Assembly: GCF_014202345.1 (NCBI RefSeq)
Contig: NZ_JACHGO010000001.1
Location: forward strand, 186,001-250,000
Source of the DNA: Desulfovibrio intestinalis
GTDB lineage: Bacteria; Desulfobacterota; Desulfovibrionia; Desulfovibrionales; Desulfovibrionaceae
DNA: 64,000 bases
Reading direction: 5' to 3'
In this document: one piece after another, positions 43,773 to 51,515 of the stretch
Numbering within the stretch: the stretch's first letter is position 1
Layout of the letters: the number at the start of each line of letters is the position of its first letter
Made by a program: the position numbers and the translations under genes
Notes under the pieces: model-generated
Database searches by the model: none
What the model saw: the letters and a program-made list of their open reading frames with translations, nothing else
What the model was told of the DNA's origin: nothing

Positions 43773-44276
43773 ATGTCTGATTTTGTGCAGGTTGTACGGC
43801 AAAAGGTTACGGAAAATCCCAGTGTAATGCTGATGAGTCTGGCCAAGGAGCTCGGCAGGCCAGAGGCAGATGTAGTGGCGGCCCTGCCGGATGAGATGCG
43901 TGTGCGCGTGAGCAAAAACGACTTTGGAGCCATATGGGCTGCCATGACGGGCTGGGAATCCTGCACCTTTATAACAATAGGCTGTGGCGGTGTTGTGGAG
44001 GTTGAAGGCAAACTGCCGCAAGGCAACTTTATGCACGGCATGTTTAATCTGACGGACAAGCAATGCCCTCTGGGGGGGCATCTGTTCATTAACAGGCTTG
44101 AGCACATCTGGTTTGTATCCAAGCCATTTTTCAATAAAGAAAGCCACTCGGTGCAGTTTTTTGACGCCGCAGGCGATCAGATGTTCGCGGTTTACCTTGG
44201 GCGGAACGAACAACGCGAAATCATTCCTTCGGTCAAAGAAGCGTATATGCACATGCGTAGTGAATTCGCCGTATAA
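43773..44276 (+). CDS. hutX: HutX/ChuX-type haem carrier protein
   Basis: The 167-residue cytoplasmic protein matches the HutX/ChuX fold of haem utilisation carriers: a short N-terminal helix pair, then GWESCTFITIGCGGVVEVEGKLP and the C-terminal sheet with HLFINRLEHIWFVSKPF and FFDAAGDQMFAVYLGRNE. These proteins bind haem and pass it to, or protect it from, the haem-degrading enzyme; a HutW homologue is encoded at 7.3 kb. AAGGAG lies six bases before the ATG. Last gene of the ECF operon; two hairpins follow. Confidence 0.87.
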   Translation: MSDFVQVVRQKVTENPSVMLMSLAKELGRPEADVVAALPDEMRVRVSKNDFGAIWAAMTGWESCTFITIGCGGVVEVEGKLPQGNFMHGMFNLTDKQCPLGGHLFINRLEHIWFVSKPFFNKESHSVQFFDAAGDQMFAVYLGRNEQREIIPSVKEAYMHMRSEFAV

Positions 44277-44309
44277 ACAGAAAATCAGCGCGTCGTGCAA
44301 GCCCCGGTT

Positions 44310-44344
44310 AGAGTATTTGAATTTTGAAAAAGTTCAAACACTCT
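44310..44344. terminator. Hairpin between hutX and psd
   Basis: AGAGTATTTGAA pairs with TTCAAACACTCT (one G-U pair) around an 11-base loop and is followed by an A-run on the plus strand. Read from the psd side the A-run becomes T, but ahead of the stem. It probably assists the adjacent stronger terminator between the convergent genes. Confidence 0.5.
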
Positions 44345-44353
44345 AAAAAATTT

Positions 44354-44420
44354 CCGGCTGTTGATCTGCTCTCTGTCAATAAGACAAGGGGCAGACCAAC
44401 AGCCGGAGCCTATTTTTTTT
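44354..44420. terminator. Bidirectional rho-independent terminator
   Basis: Arms of 16 bases starting CCGGCTGTTG (44354) and ending CAACAGCCGG (44406) match with one mismatch, followed by eight T on the plus strand and, in the reverse sense, by AAATTTTTT. It closes the hutX transcript and, from the other side, psd. Confidence 0.85.
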
Positions 44421-44465
44421 ATGTGCGCAATGTTTATTGTAATTTTTGTTTGTTAGCAAAGCAGT

Positions 44466-45104
44466 TTAGCTCTTTTTTGCAAGAACGGTCTGCCCGGCGA
44501 AAACCTGCTGGCCGACCGCAACACTGGGCGCATAACTTGCAGGCAGATACACATCCACCCTGGAGCCAAATTTGATCATGCCAAATCGTTCCCCACGCTC
44601 CAGTTCTTCTCCATTTTCCACCCGGCATACAATACGTTGTGCGACAAGCCCGGCAATTTGCACCATAGCAAAGGTGTCATCTTTACTGGTCAGCTTATAG
44701 GCGCATCTTTCGTTGAACTCTGACGCTTTATCCCAGGCGGCGTTGAAGAACTTTCCGGGGCTGTATAAAATTGACGTGATTTTTCCATCTACAGGCATCC
44801 GGTTCACATGAACGCTAAAAAGGCTCATGAAGACGCTCACACACAGGCGTTTTTCTCCTTCAAAAGGCTCTGGCAATTCCTGGATCCGAACAACCTTTCC
44901 GTCCGCAGGGCTTACCACTAAACCTTTTTCAGCTGGCACAGCCCGCTCAGGGTCGCGAAAGAAAAAACACGCGAACCATGTTATGCACAGAAAAATTATA
45001 GCTACAGGCCAGCAGCCGATCAAAGATAAAATCAGGCTTGAGAAGGCGCAAAGGCAAATAATGGGCAGCCCTTCACGGGCTAACCCCACAGAAGGTTTTT
45101 TCAT
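44466..45104 (-). CDS. psd: Phosphatidylserine decarboxylase, small (archaeal-type) form
   Basis: The 212-residue membrane-associated enzyme makes phosphatidylethanolamine from phosphatidylserine. Two N-terminal hydrophobic segments precede FFRDPERAVP and VVSPADGKVV, both family signatures; FMSLFSVHVNRMPVDG carries the histidine site and KFGSRVDVYLP near residue 178 holds the Gly-Ser pair where the chain self-cleaves to form the pyruvoyl group. AAGGATG precedes the start. In many bacteria pssA follows; here none is seen downstream, the gene ends at a terminator. Confidence 0.92.
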   Translation of the reverse strand: MKKPSVGLAREGLPIICLCAFSSLILSLIGCWPVAIIFLCITWFACFFFRDPERAVPAEKGLVVSPADGKVVRIQELPEPFEGEKRLCVSVFMSLFSVHVNRMPVDGKITSILYSPGKFFNAAWDKASEFNERCAYKLTSKDDTFAMVQIAGLVAQRIVCRVENGEELERGERFGMIKFGSRVDVYLPASYAPSVAVGQQVFAGQTVLAKKS

Positions 45105-45181
45105 GATGCATCCTTGAGCTTAGACTGTGAGGAGAATATTGATTGCGCCCCTTAAAGGTAAATTTTCTTTTCAAATGCTAT

Positions 45182-46084
45182 TTATTCATCTGGGCTATAA
45201 ATTGCGCAATATTCCTTCAAAAAACTAATGTATTCTTGCTGATGCGGAGTATGTTCGCCGCTTGCTAGCCAAACGGCTTCGAAATCAATAAAAAGTTCAT
45301 TTCCGCTCTTATCGGTGAGGGCATATGCCTTGCGTTCGGAAGGTACCAGTTTTGACTTGGGCAAAATAGCCGCGCCAAGCCCTAAAGATGCCCATTGCTC
45401 AAGGACCTGATAGCTCAACGCCTCGCCGGAATATTCGTTCAATTTTTTTCTGTGGCTTCTAAAAAGGCTGCGTGTCGTTTTGGCAAGCCCGCAGACATTC
45501 GGCACCATGACGAAGGTTTCTCCTGAAATTTCCTCAAAAACAACAGTACCCTCTCCGTCAGGATAGTTGGCTCCGCGCGGGATAAAATACAGCGGTTCCC
45601 TGTAAAGAAAGGCGGTTTTCCAGGTTGCTTTGCTGGTATCGGCAACGCCGAAGACGATATCCAGCAAACCTTCGTCCAGCATGCGGTAGAGGTCGGCCAT
45701 ATTCTGTTCATGCAAGATGACTTCTACCTCTGGCTGTCTTTCTCTGAATTTTTCAAGCATGGGAGCCATCCACCCGGTATTGACGAGCGGGGAAGTGCCC
45801 ACGCGCACAGCCGTGCGGGCGGGGCTTACAAAATTTCGTGTTTCACGAATAAGTTCGTCATTAGCGCTCAAAGAGTGCTCTATGAAAGGCATGATATGTT
45901 CACCGAACGGCGTTAGCGACACCGTGCGTGTGGTACGCTTGAATATTTTATCTCCAAACTCCTGCTCCAGTTGGGCTATGCCATTGGATAGTGTCGGCTG
46001 TGTAACATAGCATTGTTCGGCTGCGAGAGTGAAGGAGCCTGTGTCGGTAACTGCTTTCGCATATCGTAACTGATTCAAGTTCAT
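45182..46084 (-). CDS. LysR-family transcriptional regulator
   Basis: A 300-residue cytoplasmic regulator. The N-terminal winged helix shows the LysR signature LRYAKAVTDTGSFTLAAEQCYVTQPTLSN; residues 90-290 form the periplasmic-binding-like effector domain (VRVGTSPLVNTGWMAPMLEKF). It resembles CysB/OxyR-type layouts only in general. AAGGATTATT precedes the ATG. It is divergent from the ATP-grasp/metY/radical SAM genes across a 602-base gap and is the likely regulator of them; ligand unknown, though a sulfur amino acid would suit metY. Confidence 0.92.
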   Translation of the reverse strand: MNLNQLRYAKAVTDTGSFTLAAEQCYVTQPTLSNGIAQLEQEFGDKIFKRTTRTVSLTPFGEHIMPFIEHSLSANDELIRETRNFVSPARTAVRVGTSPLVNTGWMAPMLEKFRERQPEVEVILHEQNMADLYRMLDEGLLDIVFGVADTSKATWKTAFLYREPLYFIPRGANYPDGEGTVVFEEISGETFVMVPNVCGLAKTTRSLFRSHRKKLNEYSGEALSYQVLEQWASLGLGAAILPKSKLVPSERKAYALTDKSGNELFIDFEAVWLASGEHTPHQQEYISFLKEYCAIYSPDE

Positions 46085-46686
46085 AGAATAATCCTTGTGC
46101 TGCTAGCCGCTATAAAATCGTCTTTTATTCTTCGTATTACCTCACCCACAAAAAGACAACCGTTGCCCTTGGCTGAACACCTTTGGTGAATAGCCAACTG
46201 ATTGCCCAGCGTGAGCGGAATCCCCGTTACGGTCCGTAAGGCTTGCCCGCCGTTTCCTATTGCTTTGGGAGTAAACCGAAGTTTTTTCTGTCACTTCAGC
46301 TTCGTAAATCGAGAATCTGCACGCAATGGATTTATAGTCATAGAAAATAAGTGCCATGCGAAAAGAAAATTTTTGCTGCCGCTAGAAGGAGCCTATTCTG
46401 TCGGCAGTTTTATATTTCAGTGTGTTAGGGTGTTTCAAGGTTAAACTACTCTGGATGTATGGATATCCCCTAGCTGGGTAAATTACAGAGTATTTTGAGC
46501 GCCGGGTATTTCTGAAGCGGCCTTGAAATCTGGTCACGCCTTTCGACTGCTCGCAGCATGGCCTCCTGTAACACTGGCTATTAGGCTACACGCCGGGTCA
46601 GCGGCCCAGAATGATCTGAAAAAAATCATTGAGGAAGGGCGCGCCTCCGGGGAAACAGTTAGTACAAGCACTTCTAGGAGAAATGG
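46085..46686. promoter_or_regulatory. Divergent intergenic region, LysR/ATP-grasp
   Basis: 602 bases with no gene I can support. It should hold promoters for both directions and LysR sites. A weak stem AATGAT/ATCATT lies at 46610-46630. A stretch of about 60 codons from 46500 to 46683 is open in one frame but has no start codon with a binding site and ends just at the ATP-grasp ribosome binding site (AGGAG at 46676); it may be gene debris. Confidence 0.45.
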
Positions 46687-47862
46687 ATGATAATTTTCGA
46701 CAAACCTTACGTTTCAGATATTTCGGCATCCTATGCGGCTGAAACAAAGCATCCTGTCCTCAATAATGCATATGCCCGTGAGCTGAGTACACGTTTTGAT
46801 CTTAACCTTGTGGACGAACACACGTTTGCGAAACAAGCTTCTTCGGGCAAACGCCTCTATGCGACCTCAGAAAATGCACTTGATTGGATATACGCAAATA
46901 TAGAAGACAAAGAACTCCTTCGCGGTATCAGGCTCATGAAGGACAAATTTGCTTTGCGTACTGCGCTCAAGCCCATGTACCCGCAGTATCTTTTTCGGCA
47001 AGTATCTGTTTCGCAGCTTTGTGGTGTGAATGTGGCAGAACTGGAAATGCCTTTTATCCTCAAGCCTTCTGTGGGCTTCTTCAGCGTTGGTGTTTACACA
47101 ATTACCAACGAGCAAGATTGGCGAGCGGCGCTTGCGGATATAGCGAAGAATATGGAGTCATGGAAGTTGCGCTATCCCGCCAGTGTAATCGGCGATGCAA
47201 ATTTTCTTATCGAGTCATTTATTGAAGGTGACGAGTATGCCGTTGATGTGTACTTTGATGATGCTGGAGAACCAGTAATCCTCAATATCATGCATCATGA
47301 ATTTGCCTCTGGTGATGATGTTAAGGACAGGCTTTATTTTACATCAAAAAATATCATCAGCAATAATCATGCTTCGTTTACACGCTTTTTTGCGGCAATG
47401 AATAGCATTGTGAAAGTTAAGAATTTTCCGGCGCATATAGAGCTTCGCGTGATGCATGATGGAACCATCATACCTATCGAGTGCAATCCCATCCGGTTTT
47501 CCGGGTGGTGCACGAACGAAATTGCCTACCACGCATTCGGCATCAGAACATATGCGTACTATCTTGAAAATCGCCGTCCTGATTGGGATAGCCTGTTCGA
47601 TGGCAAAGACAACCAGATTTTTTCCATGATTCTTTTGGAAAAACCTTCGGGTATTGCCCCCGGTAATGCCTCCTACGACTATGATGCTGTGCAGGACAGT
47701 TTTTCGAATGTTCTGGAACTGCGCCGCATGGAAAAACCAGATGACCCCATGTTTGCTTTTGTCTTTGCCCAAACACCTGCTGATGATCGGCGGGAGCTGG
47801 ACAGGATACTACGAGCCGACCTCAGTACATATGTACGGTCTGGGCAGTCAAATAGGCCATAA
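46687..47862 (+). CDS. ATP-grasp ligase-like protein of unknown function
   Basis: A 391-residue cytoplasmic protein with an ATP-grasp fold: MPFILKPSVGFFSVGVYTI (ATP-binding lysine and glycine loop, near residue 122), NFLIESFIEGDEYAVDVYF (the E-x-F-I-x-G-x-E/D-Y motif) and HIELRVMHDGTIIPIECNPIRFSGW (metal-binding Glu/Asn). The first 110 residues form the preATP-grasp domain. Such enzymes join a carboxylate to an amine or thiol through an acyl phosphate. The start has AGGAG seven bases before it. The substrate is unknown; the neighbours (a sulfhydrylase and a radical SAM enzyme) suggest a small-molecule or peptide pathway using homoserine or sulfur. Confidence 0.8.
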   Translation: MIIFDKPYVSDISASYAAETKHPVLNNAYARELSTRFDLNLVDEHTFAKQASSGKRLYATSENALDWIYANIEDKELLRGIRLMKDKFALRTALKPMYPQYLFRQVSVSQLCGVNVAELEMPFILKPSVGFFSVGVYTITNEQDWRAALADIAKNMESWKLRYPASVIGDANFLIESFIEGDEYAVDVYFDDAGEPVILNIMHHEFASGDDVKDRLYFTSKNIISNNHASFTRFFAAMNSIVKVKNFPAHIELRVMHDGTIIPIECNPIRFSGWCTNEIAYHAFGIRTYAYYLENRRPDWDSLFDGKDNQIFSMILLEKPSGIAPGNASYDYDAVQDSFSNVLELRRMEKPDDPMFAFVFAQTPADDRRELDRILRADLSTYVRSGQSNRP

Positions 47863-47908
47863 TTTTGCTGTTTTCTAAATAATATCAATTCACGATGATA
47901 AGGAGTCA

Positions 47909-47941
47909 GGAAGGCAATGGTGCATGTTTTCGCCGCCTTCC
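47909..47941 (+). promoter_or_regulatory. Hairpin just upstream of the metY start
   Basis: GGAAGGC and GCCTTCC form a seven-base-pair stem with a 19-base loop, ending ten bases before the ATG at 47952. It would hide a nearby purine-rich stretch, so it could influence translation of the sulfhydrylase gene. Role inferred. Confidence 0.4.
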
Positions 47942-47951
47942 CTGTATTACT

Positions 47952-49217
47952 ATGCGAGACGCTACCAAATGCCTTCATTCCGGCTATGTTCCCGGCAACG
48001 CCGATCCTCGGGTTGTCCCCATCGTGCAGAGCACGACCTATGTCTACGATTCGACTACGGACATCGGCGACGTATTCGATGACCCGATGAAAAGTCTCAT
48101 ATATTCCCGCTTCGGAAATCCCACAGTTATGGCGGTTGAAAACAAAATTGCGGACCTTGAAGGGGGCGCAGGCGCACTTTGCACCAGTTCGGGGCAGGCG
48201 GCGATTCTTCTGGCTGTTCTCAATATATGCTGCTCCGGCGACAGCATTGTCAGCTCCACCAAAATATACGGCGGTACATCGAATCTTTTTTCCCACACGT
48301 TGAGGCAGCAGGGCATAGAGTGTATTTTCATCGATCCCGATGCAACCCCCGATGCAATCCAGGCGGCCATCCGGCCAAACACGAAACTGCTGTTCGGTGA
48401 AACCATAGCAAATCCCGCACTTGCCGTTCTGGATATTGAGCGGTTTGCGCAGGTTGCCCATGCCAATCACCTGCCGCTGGTTGTGGATAACACCTTTGCA
48501 ACGCCCATCCTTTGCAAACCCTTTGATTACGGGGCGGATGTCATCGTGCATTCCACCTCTAAATATATGGACGGCCATGCTGTGCAAGTCGGAGGGGTTA
48601 TCGTGGACAGCGGTAAATTCGACTGGAGCCAAAGGCCTTTCACCGGCTTGACCACGCCTGATCCCTCTTATCACGGCATCACTTATGTGGACAAATACGG
48701 CCCTGCCGCCTTCATTGTGAAGGCCCGTATGCAACTGATGCGGGACTTTGGCGCATATCCTGCCGCACACTCGGCCTTCTTGCTCAACCTGGGGCTGGAA
48801 ACTCTGGCCCTGCGTATGGAGCGTTATTGTGAGAACGCTTTGGCTGTTGCCAACTATTTGAAGGGACATCCCCTTGTGGAGGCAGTGCTGTATCCCGGTC
48901 TGGCTGATGATCCATATTACCCACTGGCGAGCAAGTATTTGAAAGGAGCTAGCGGAGTCATTTCCTTTGTGATCAAAGGGGGAAAAAAGAACGCCGTGAC
49001 GTTCATGAATTCGCTACGGTTGGCTTCCAACGAGGTGCATGTGGCTGATATCAGAACCTGCGTCCTGCATCCTGCAAGTGCCACGCATCGTCAACTCAAC
49101 GAAAAGCAGCTTGCTGAGGCGGGCGTTCTGCCAGGAATGATCCGTCTTTCGGTCGGCTTGGAGGATGTGGAAGATATTCTGGAAGATATTGATCAGGCCT
49201 TTTCAGCGGTCATATAA
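47952..49217 (+). CDS. metY: O-acetylhomoserine sulfhydrylase (MetY-like, PLP enzyme)
   Basis: The 421-residue PLP enzyme replaces the acetyl group of O-acetylhomoserine with sulfide or a thiol. PLP contacts are visible: YSRFGNPTVMAVE, SSGQAAILLAVL (phosphate loop), VVDNTFATPILCKPFDYGAD and HSTSKYMDGH, where the lysine forms the Schiff base; HPASATHRQL and GMIRLSVGLED near the C-terminus are typical. An in-frame ATG at 47895 would add 19 residues, but 47952 matches the family N-terminus. No clear ribosome binding site precedes 47952. In this setting it may serve a special pathway instead of methionine supply. Confidence 0.9.
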   Translation: MRDATKCLHSGYVPGNADPRVVPIVQSTTYVYDSTTDIGDVFDDPMKSLIYSRFGNPTVMAVENKIADLEGGAGALCTSSGQAAILLAVLNICCSGDSIVSSTKIYGGTSNLFSHTLRQQGIECIFIDPDATPDAIQAAIRPNTKLLFGETIANPALAVLDIERFAQVAHANHLPLVVDNTFATPILCKPFDYGADVIVHSTSKYMDGHAVQVGGVIVDSGKFDWSQRPFTGLTTPDPSYHGITYVDKYGPAAFIVKARMQLMRDFGAYPAAHSAFLLNLGLETLALRMERYCENALAVANYLKGHPLVEAVLYPGLADDPYYPLASKYLKGASGVISFVIKGGKKNAVTFMNSLRLASNEVHVADIRTCVLHPASATHRQLNEKQLAEAGVLPGMIRLSVGLEDVEDILEDIDQAFSAVI

Positions 49218-49665
49218 TATGTAAGCTGCGTTTGCTATTTTACTGGGTTGTCAATGTCTTTCGGTGATACAGGGTACACCGTAAGTAAGCCCTTGCTTGA
49301 CAGCCTGGCTTATCAAACAAGCATTGTTGCCCTTGTCAGCGGTGTGGCTTTGGCTGCTGCGCGTGTAGAGCGCTTTCCGACCTGGAGGGCTTTCTGCCTG
49401 TTTTCGGCGTTGTTATCAGCGTGTTTTTACAGAATGAAATTGTTGACGTGCAGTATGTCGCGTAGGGTCATGCATTATGTCAGGTGTTCTGTTGATACGT
49501 GGATGGCAGGGGATTGGAAAATACCTTTTGCGCATGGAAAAATATTCATAGGTGCAGACTATATATGGCATGTTAAAAGAGAATTTCTCTCCGGATTTAG
49601 GAGCAGCTATTGTCTCTTCAACAGCGATTAGCTGAATACACCATTTTAACGTTTGGAGAATGACA
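49218..49665. other. Gap between metY and the small alpha/beta-barrel gene
   Basis: 448 bases. One frame (49248-49631, TTG or ATG start at 49254) is open for 127 codons with a weakly hydrophobic middle, but it has no good ribosome binding site and no motif I recognise; I do not call it a gene. GGAG at the right end serves the next gene. Confidence 0.4.
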
Positions 49666-49947
49666 ATGGCTTATCTTGAAATTACCCTCAAAGTTTCCAA
49701 CAATAATCGTTCTGCCGCCGCCAAGGTATACAACGACTACAAAGGCCCATTTCTTAAAGAAATAACTGGCGCGAAAAGTAAGGAGCTGCTTATTCGTGAC
49801 GAAGACGTTCAGGTTCTTCATGGTTTTGCCAGCGTGGCTGACGCTCAGGCCTATCTCAAGAGCCAGATGTTCAACGATGACGTTGTAGCGGGCCTGGCCC
49901 CTCTGCTCGACGCTGAGCCCGAAGTCCGTATCTACGACGTTGCCTAA
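49666..49947 (+). CDS. Small dimeric alpha/beta-barrel-like protein
   Basis: A 93-residue protein starting MAYLEITLKVSNNNR. The order strand (YLEITLKV), helix (SAAAKVYNDYKGPFLKEI), strand (SKELLIRDEDVQVLHGF), helix (VADAQAYLKSQM), strand (PEVRIYDVA) and the length agree with the ferredoxin-like dimeric barrel found in antibiotic-biosynthesis monooxygenase-like proteins. No catalytic motif is evident. GGAG stands seven bases before the ATG. It is probably co-transcribed with the radical SAM gene behind it. The fold call is by pattern only. Confidence 0.65.
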   Translation: MAYLEITLKVSNNNRSAAAKVYNDYKGPFLKEITGAKSKELLIRDEDVQVLHGFASVADAQAYLKSQMFNDDVVAGLAPLLDAEPEVRIYDVA

Positions 49948-49976
49948 TTGCCACTACTGGCACAACGGGCATTTCA

Positions 49977-50008
49977 AAGCGCTTCCGGTGTCATCGCCGG
50001 GAGCGCTT
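49977..50008 (+). other. Intercistronic hairpin before the radical SAM gene
   Basis: A 12-base-pair stem (AAGCGCTTCCGG with CCGGGAGCGCTT, one G-U pair) encloses an eight-base loop and is followed by ATGTTTTC. It may partly end transcription after the small gene, lowering radical SAM expression. Confidence 0.55.
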
Positions 50009-50033
50009 ATGTTTTCACCAGTGGAGATAGAAA

Positions 50034-50927
50034 ATGTTGCGTTTCACAGAACCTGTTTTCCGGCCTCCGATGGAGGCCCAATCCGTTCTAGTAAGAGGAA
50101 CCCAAAGCTGTACCTGGAACAAATGCAATTTCTGTTACATGTCACAAGGCTATCCGTTTATGGCTGCCTCTCTTGAACACATGGAAAAAGAAATTTGTTC
50201 ACAAAAGCATTTGTTCGGATCGGATCCATCCATATTCATGATTGGATCAAACCCCTTCACCTTGCCTGTAGGAACACTCAGGCAATATGCAGAATTACTC
50301 CGCGAACATTTTCCTGATTTTATCAAAATCAGTATGCACTCCCGCGTTGACGATATTGAAAAGAAAACAGACGAAGAGTTACAATTGCTCTACGATCTGG
50401 GAATCCGACATCTGTTTATCGGTACGGAAAACGGAAGCGAAGAAGCTCTGCGCATAATGAATAAAGGGCATACCGTGCAGGAAGCCCGTAATCAGCTTTG
50501 GCGCTTGGATGCTGTGGGAATCAAGTACACATGCCAGTACATTATTGGTATGGCCGGAAAGGGTAAAGGGCGTGAAAGCGGCATTGCGACAGCCGAATTT
50601 CTTAATTCTGTGAATGCGGAACGAGTCATGCCAACCGGATTGACGGTGTTTTCCGGCTCATCCCTTCCCGAGATGGTGAAAAGAGGTGAGTTTGTGGAGG
50701 CTTCCGAAAAAGAAAAAATGGAAGAAATGCTTTTCTTCTTTGAGCACCTCACGGCTGACCTTTATTATGAAGCTGTTCATTATTTGAACCCACTGCATTT
50801 TCGTTTCCATACGGGCGATAGAGAAATGATGCTGGATGTGATTGCCCATATAAAGGAAATTCTTGCGACTCATTCAGAGGAAGAGCTTGAACTGGTCGTC
50901 AATCGGCAAGCAATGCATTCCCTCTAG
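50034..50927 (+). CDS. Radical SAM enzyme of unknown function
   Basis: A 297-residue radical SAM protein with the cluster motif CTWNKCNFCYM near residues 27-37, followed by segments of the partial TIM barrel: FMIGSNPFTL, FIKISMHSRVDDI, LGIRHLFIGTENGSEEAL (the GxENGSE pattern of the Elp3/MiaB-like sensory group) and YIIGMAGKGKG. No SPASM or B12 domain is seen. GGAGATAG precedes the ATG. Its position behind a PLP sulfhydrylase and an ATP-grasp gene suggests modification of a small molecule; the true substrate is unknown. Confidence 0.85.
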   Translation: MLRFTEPVFRPPMEAQSVLVRGTQSCTWNKCNFCYMSQGYPFMAASLEHMEKEICSQKHLFGSDPSIFMIGSNPFTLPVGTLRQYAELLREHFPDFIKISMHSRVDDIEKKTDEELQLLYDLGIRHLFIGTENGSEEALRIMNKGHTVQEARNQLWRLDAVGIKYTCQYIIGMAGKGKGRESGIATAEFLNSVNAERVMPTGLTVFSGSSLPEMVKRGEFVEASEKEKMEEMLFFFEHLTADLYYEAVHYLNPLHFRFHTGDREMMLDVIAHIKEILATHSEEELELVVNRQAMHSL

Positions 50928-51257
50928 AAAATAGTATCTCGCTTAATTTTATGAAGCAGTTTTGCTTCACTGCCGAGGGAGTTGTTTTGCGATAATTTCA
51001 TTTTTCCCAATCTGCTGCACACAGCAAGGCGTCCATATCAGCATGTTTTGTGATGCTGTTGTGTGTTGTTTTAAGAAACGGGCAGGCTGTTTCTTACTTG
51101 TGGTATTTAAACAGCCGTTCTGGTTCCAGCGATTGTTTTGTACGAGGCAGCAATCAGGTCAACATGCGCCGTGTAACCCTCTCTGACAGGGATATGCCGA
51201 TTGGACTGGCGTGGAAGAAAAAGACCTGGTGCAAATTGGTGCGGAATTTACCACAAA
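50928..51257. other. Gap between radical SAM gene and tRNA remnant
   Basis: About 330 bases with no gene I can support. A short hairpin GAAGCA/TGCTTC at 50953-50968 lies close to the stop and may be the gene's 3' end. The rest shows only short frames without ribosome binding sites. Confidence 0.5.
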
Positions 51258-51258
51258 A

Positions 51259-51287
51259 AAAGGGCTTACGGAGTGCGTAAGCCCTTT
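51259..51287 (-). terminator. Terminator of the original tRNA-Thr gene
   Basis: Arms AAAGGGCTTACG and CGTAAGCCCTTT are perfect, with a five-base loop, and on the minus strand are followed by seven T. It lies five bases past the CCA end of the tRNA fragment and so belongs to the tRNA transcript. Confidence 0.85.
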
Positions 51288-51291
51288 AATT

Positions 51292-51336
51292 TGGAGCCGC
51301 CTATCAGATTTGAACTGATGATCTACTGATTACGAA
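51292..51336 (-). other. attachment site: 3' fragment of tRNA-Thr(CGU)
   Basis: On the minus strand this 45-nt piece reads as tRNA from the anticodon loop (TTCGTAA, anticodon CGT) through the 3' anticodon stem TCAGT, T arm ATCAG-TTCAAAT-CTGAT, acceptor AGGCGGC, discriminator T and CCA. Just before it the sequence is CAATA instead of the ACTGA needed to pair with TCAGT, so the tRNA stops there. This is the mark left by integration into a tRNA gene; an intact copy should lie at the far end of the element. Confidence 0.82.
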
Positions 51337-51467
51337 TATTGTTCCCGGTGAGTCACAGGACATCACCAGGGATAATAGCGCTTCATTTTCCTTGTTATCC
51401 TTGGTTTTTTTGAGCCAATGCTTTTCACAGAGGGTCATAATTTACCCCGCAGCAGGCTCGAAAAGCA

Positions 51468-51514
51468 GCTAGAAAAAGCTAGAAATGCGCTTCTAGCTAT
51501 AAGGGAGCTAGAAA
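51468..51514 (+). promoter_or_regulatory. GCTAGAAA repeats upstream of the integrase gene
   Basis: GCTAGAAA occurs at 51468, 51478 and 51507, and its inverse TTCTAGC at 51491. The first two are exactly ten bases apart, one helical turn, and the second pairs with the inverse as a seven-base stem. They could be recombinase arm sites or an operator for the integrase promoter; the last copy overlaps the ribosome binding site region (AAGGGAG). Confidence 0.5.
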
Positions 51515-51515
51515 A

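Noticed and set aside
46500-46683. Open frame of about 60 codons before the ATP-grasp gene
   Set aside because: It has no usable start codon with a ribosome binding site and ends at the next gene's binding site; gene debris is possible but cannot be supported.
47917-48090. 57-codon ORF overlapping the metY start as a protein-coding gene
   Set aside because: Its good ribosome binding site is notable, but the sequence is out of frame with a clear PLP enzyme and looks non-coding; kept only as a possible control feature.
49248-49631. 127-codon frame between metY and the small barrel gene
   Set aside because: No ribosome binding site, no recognisable motif and unusual composition; listed only as gap content.
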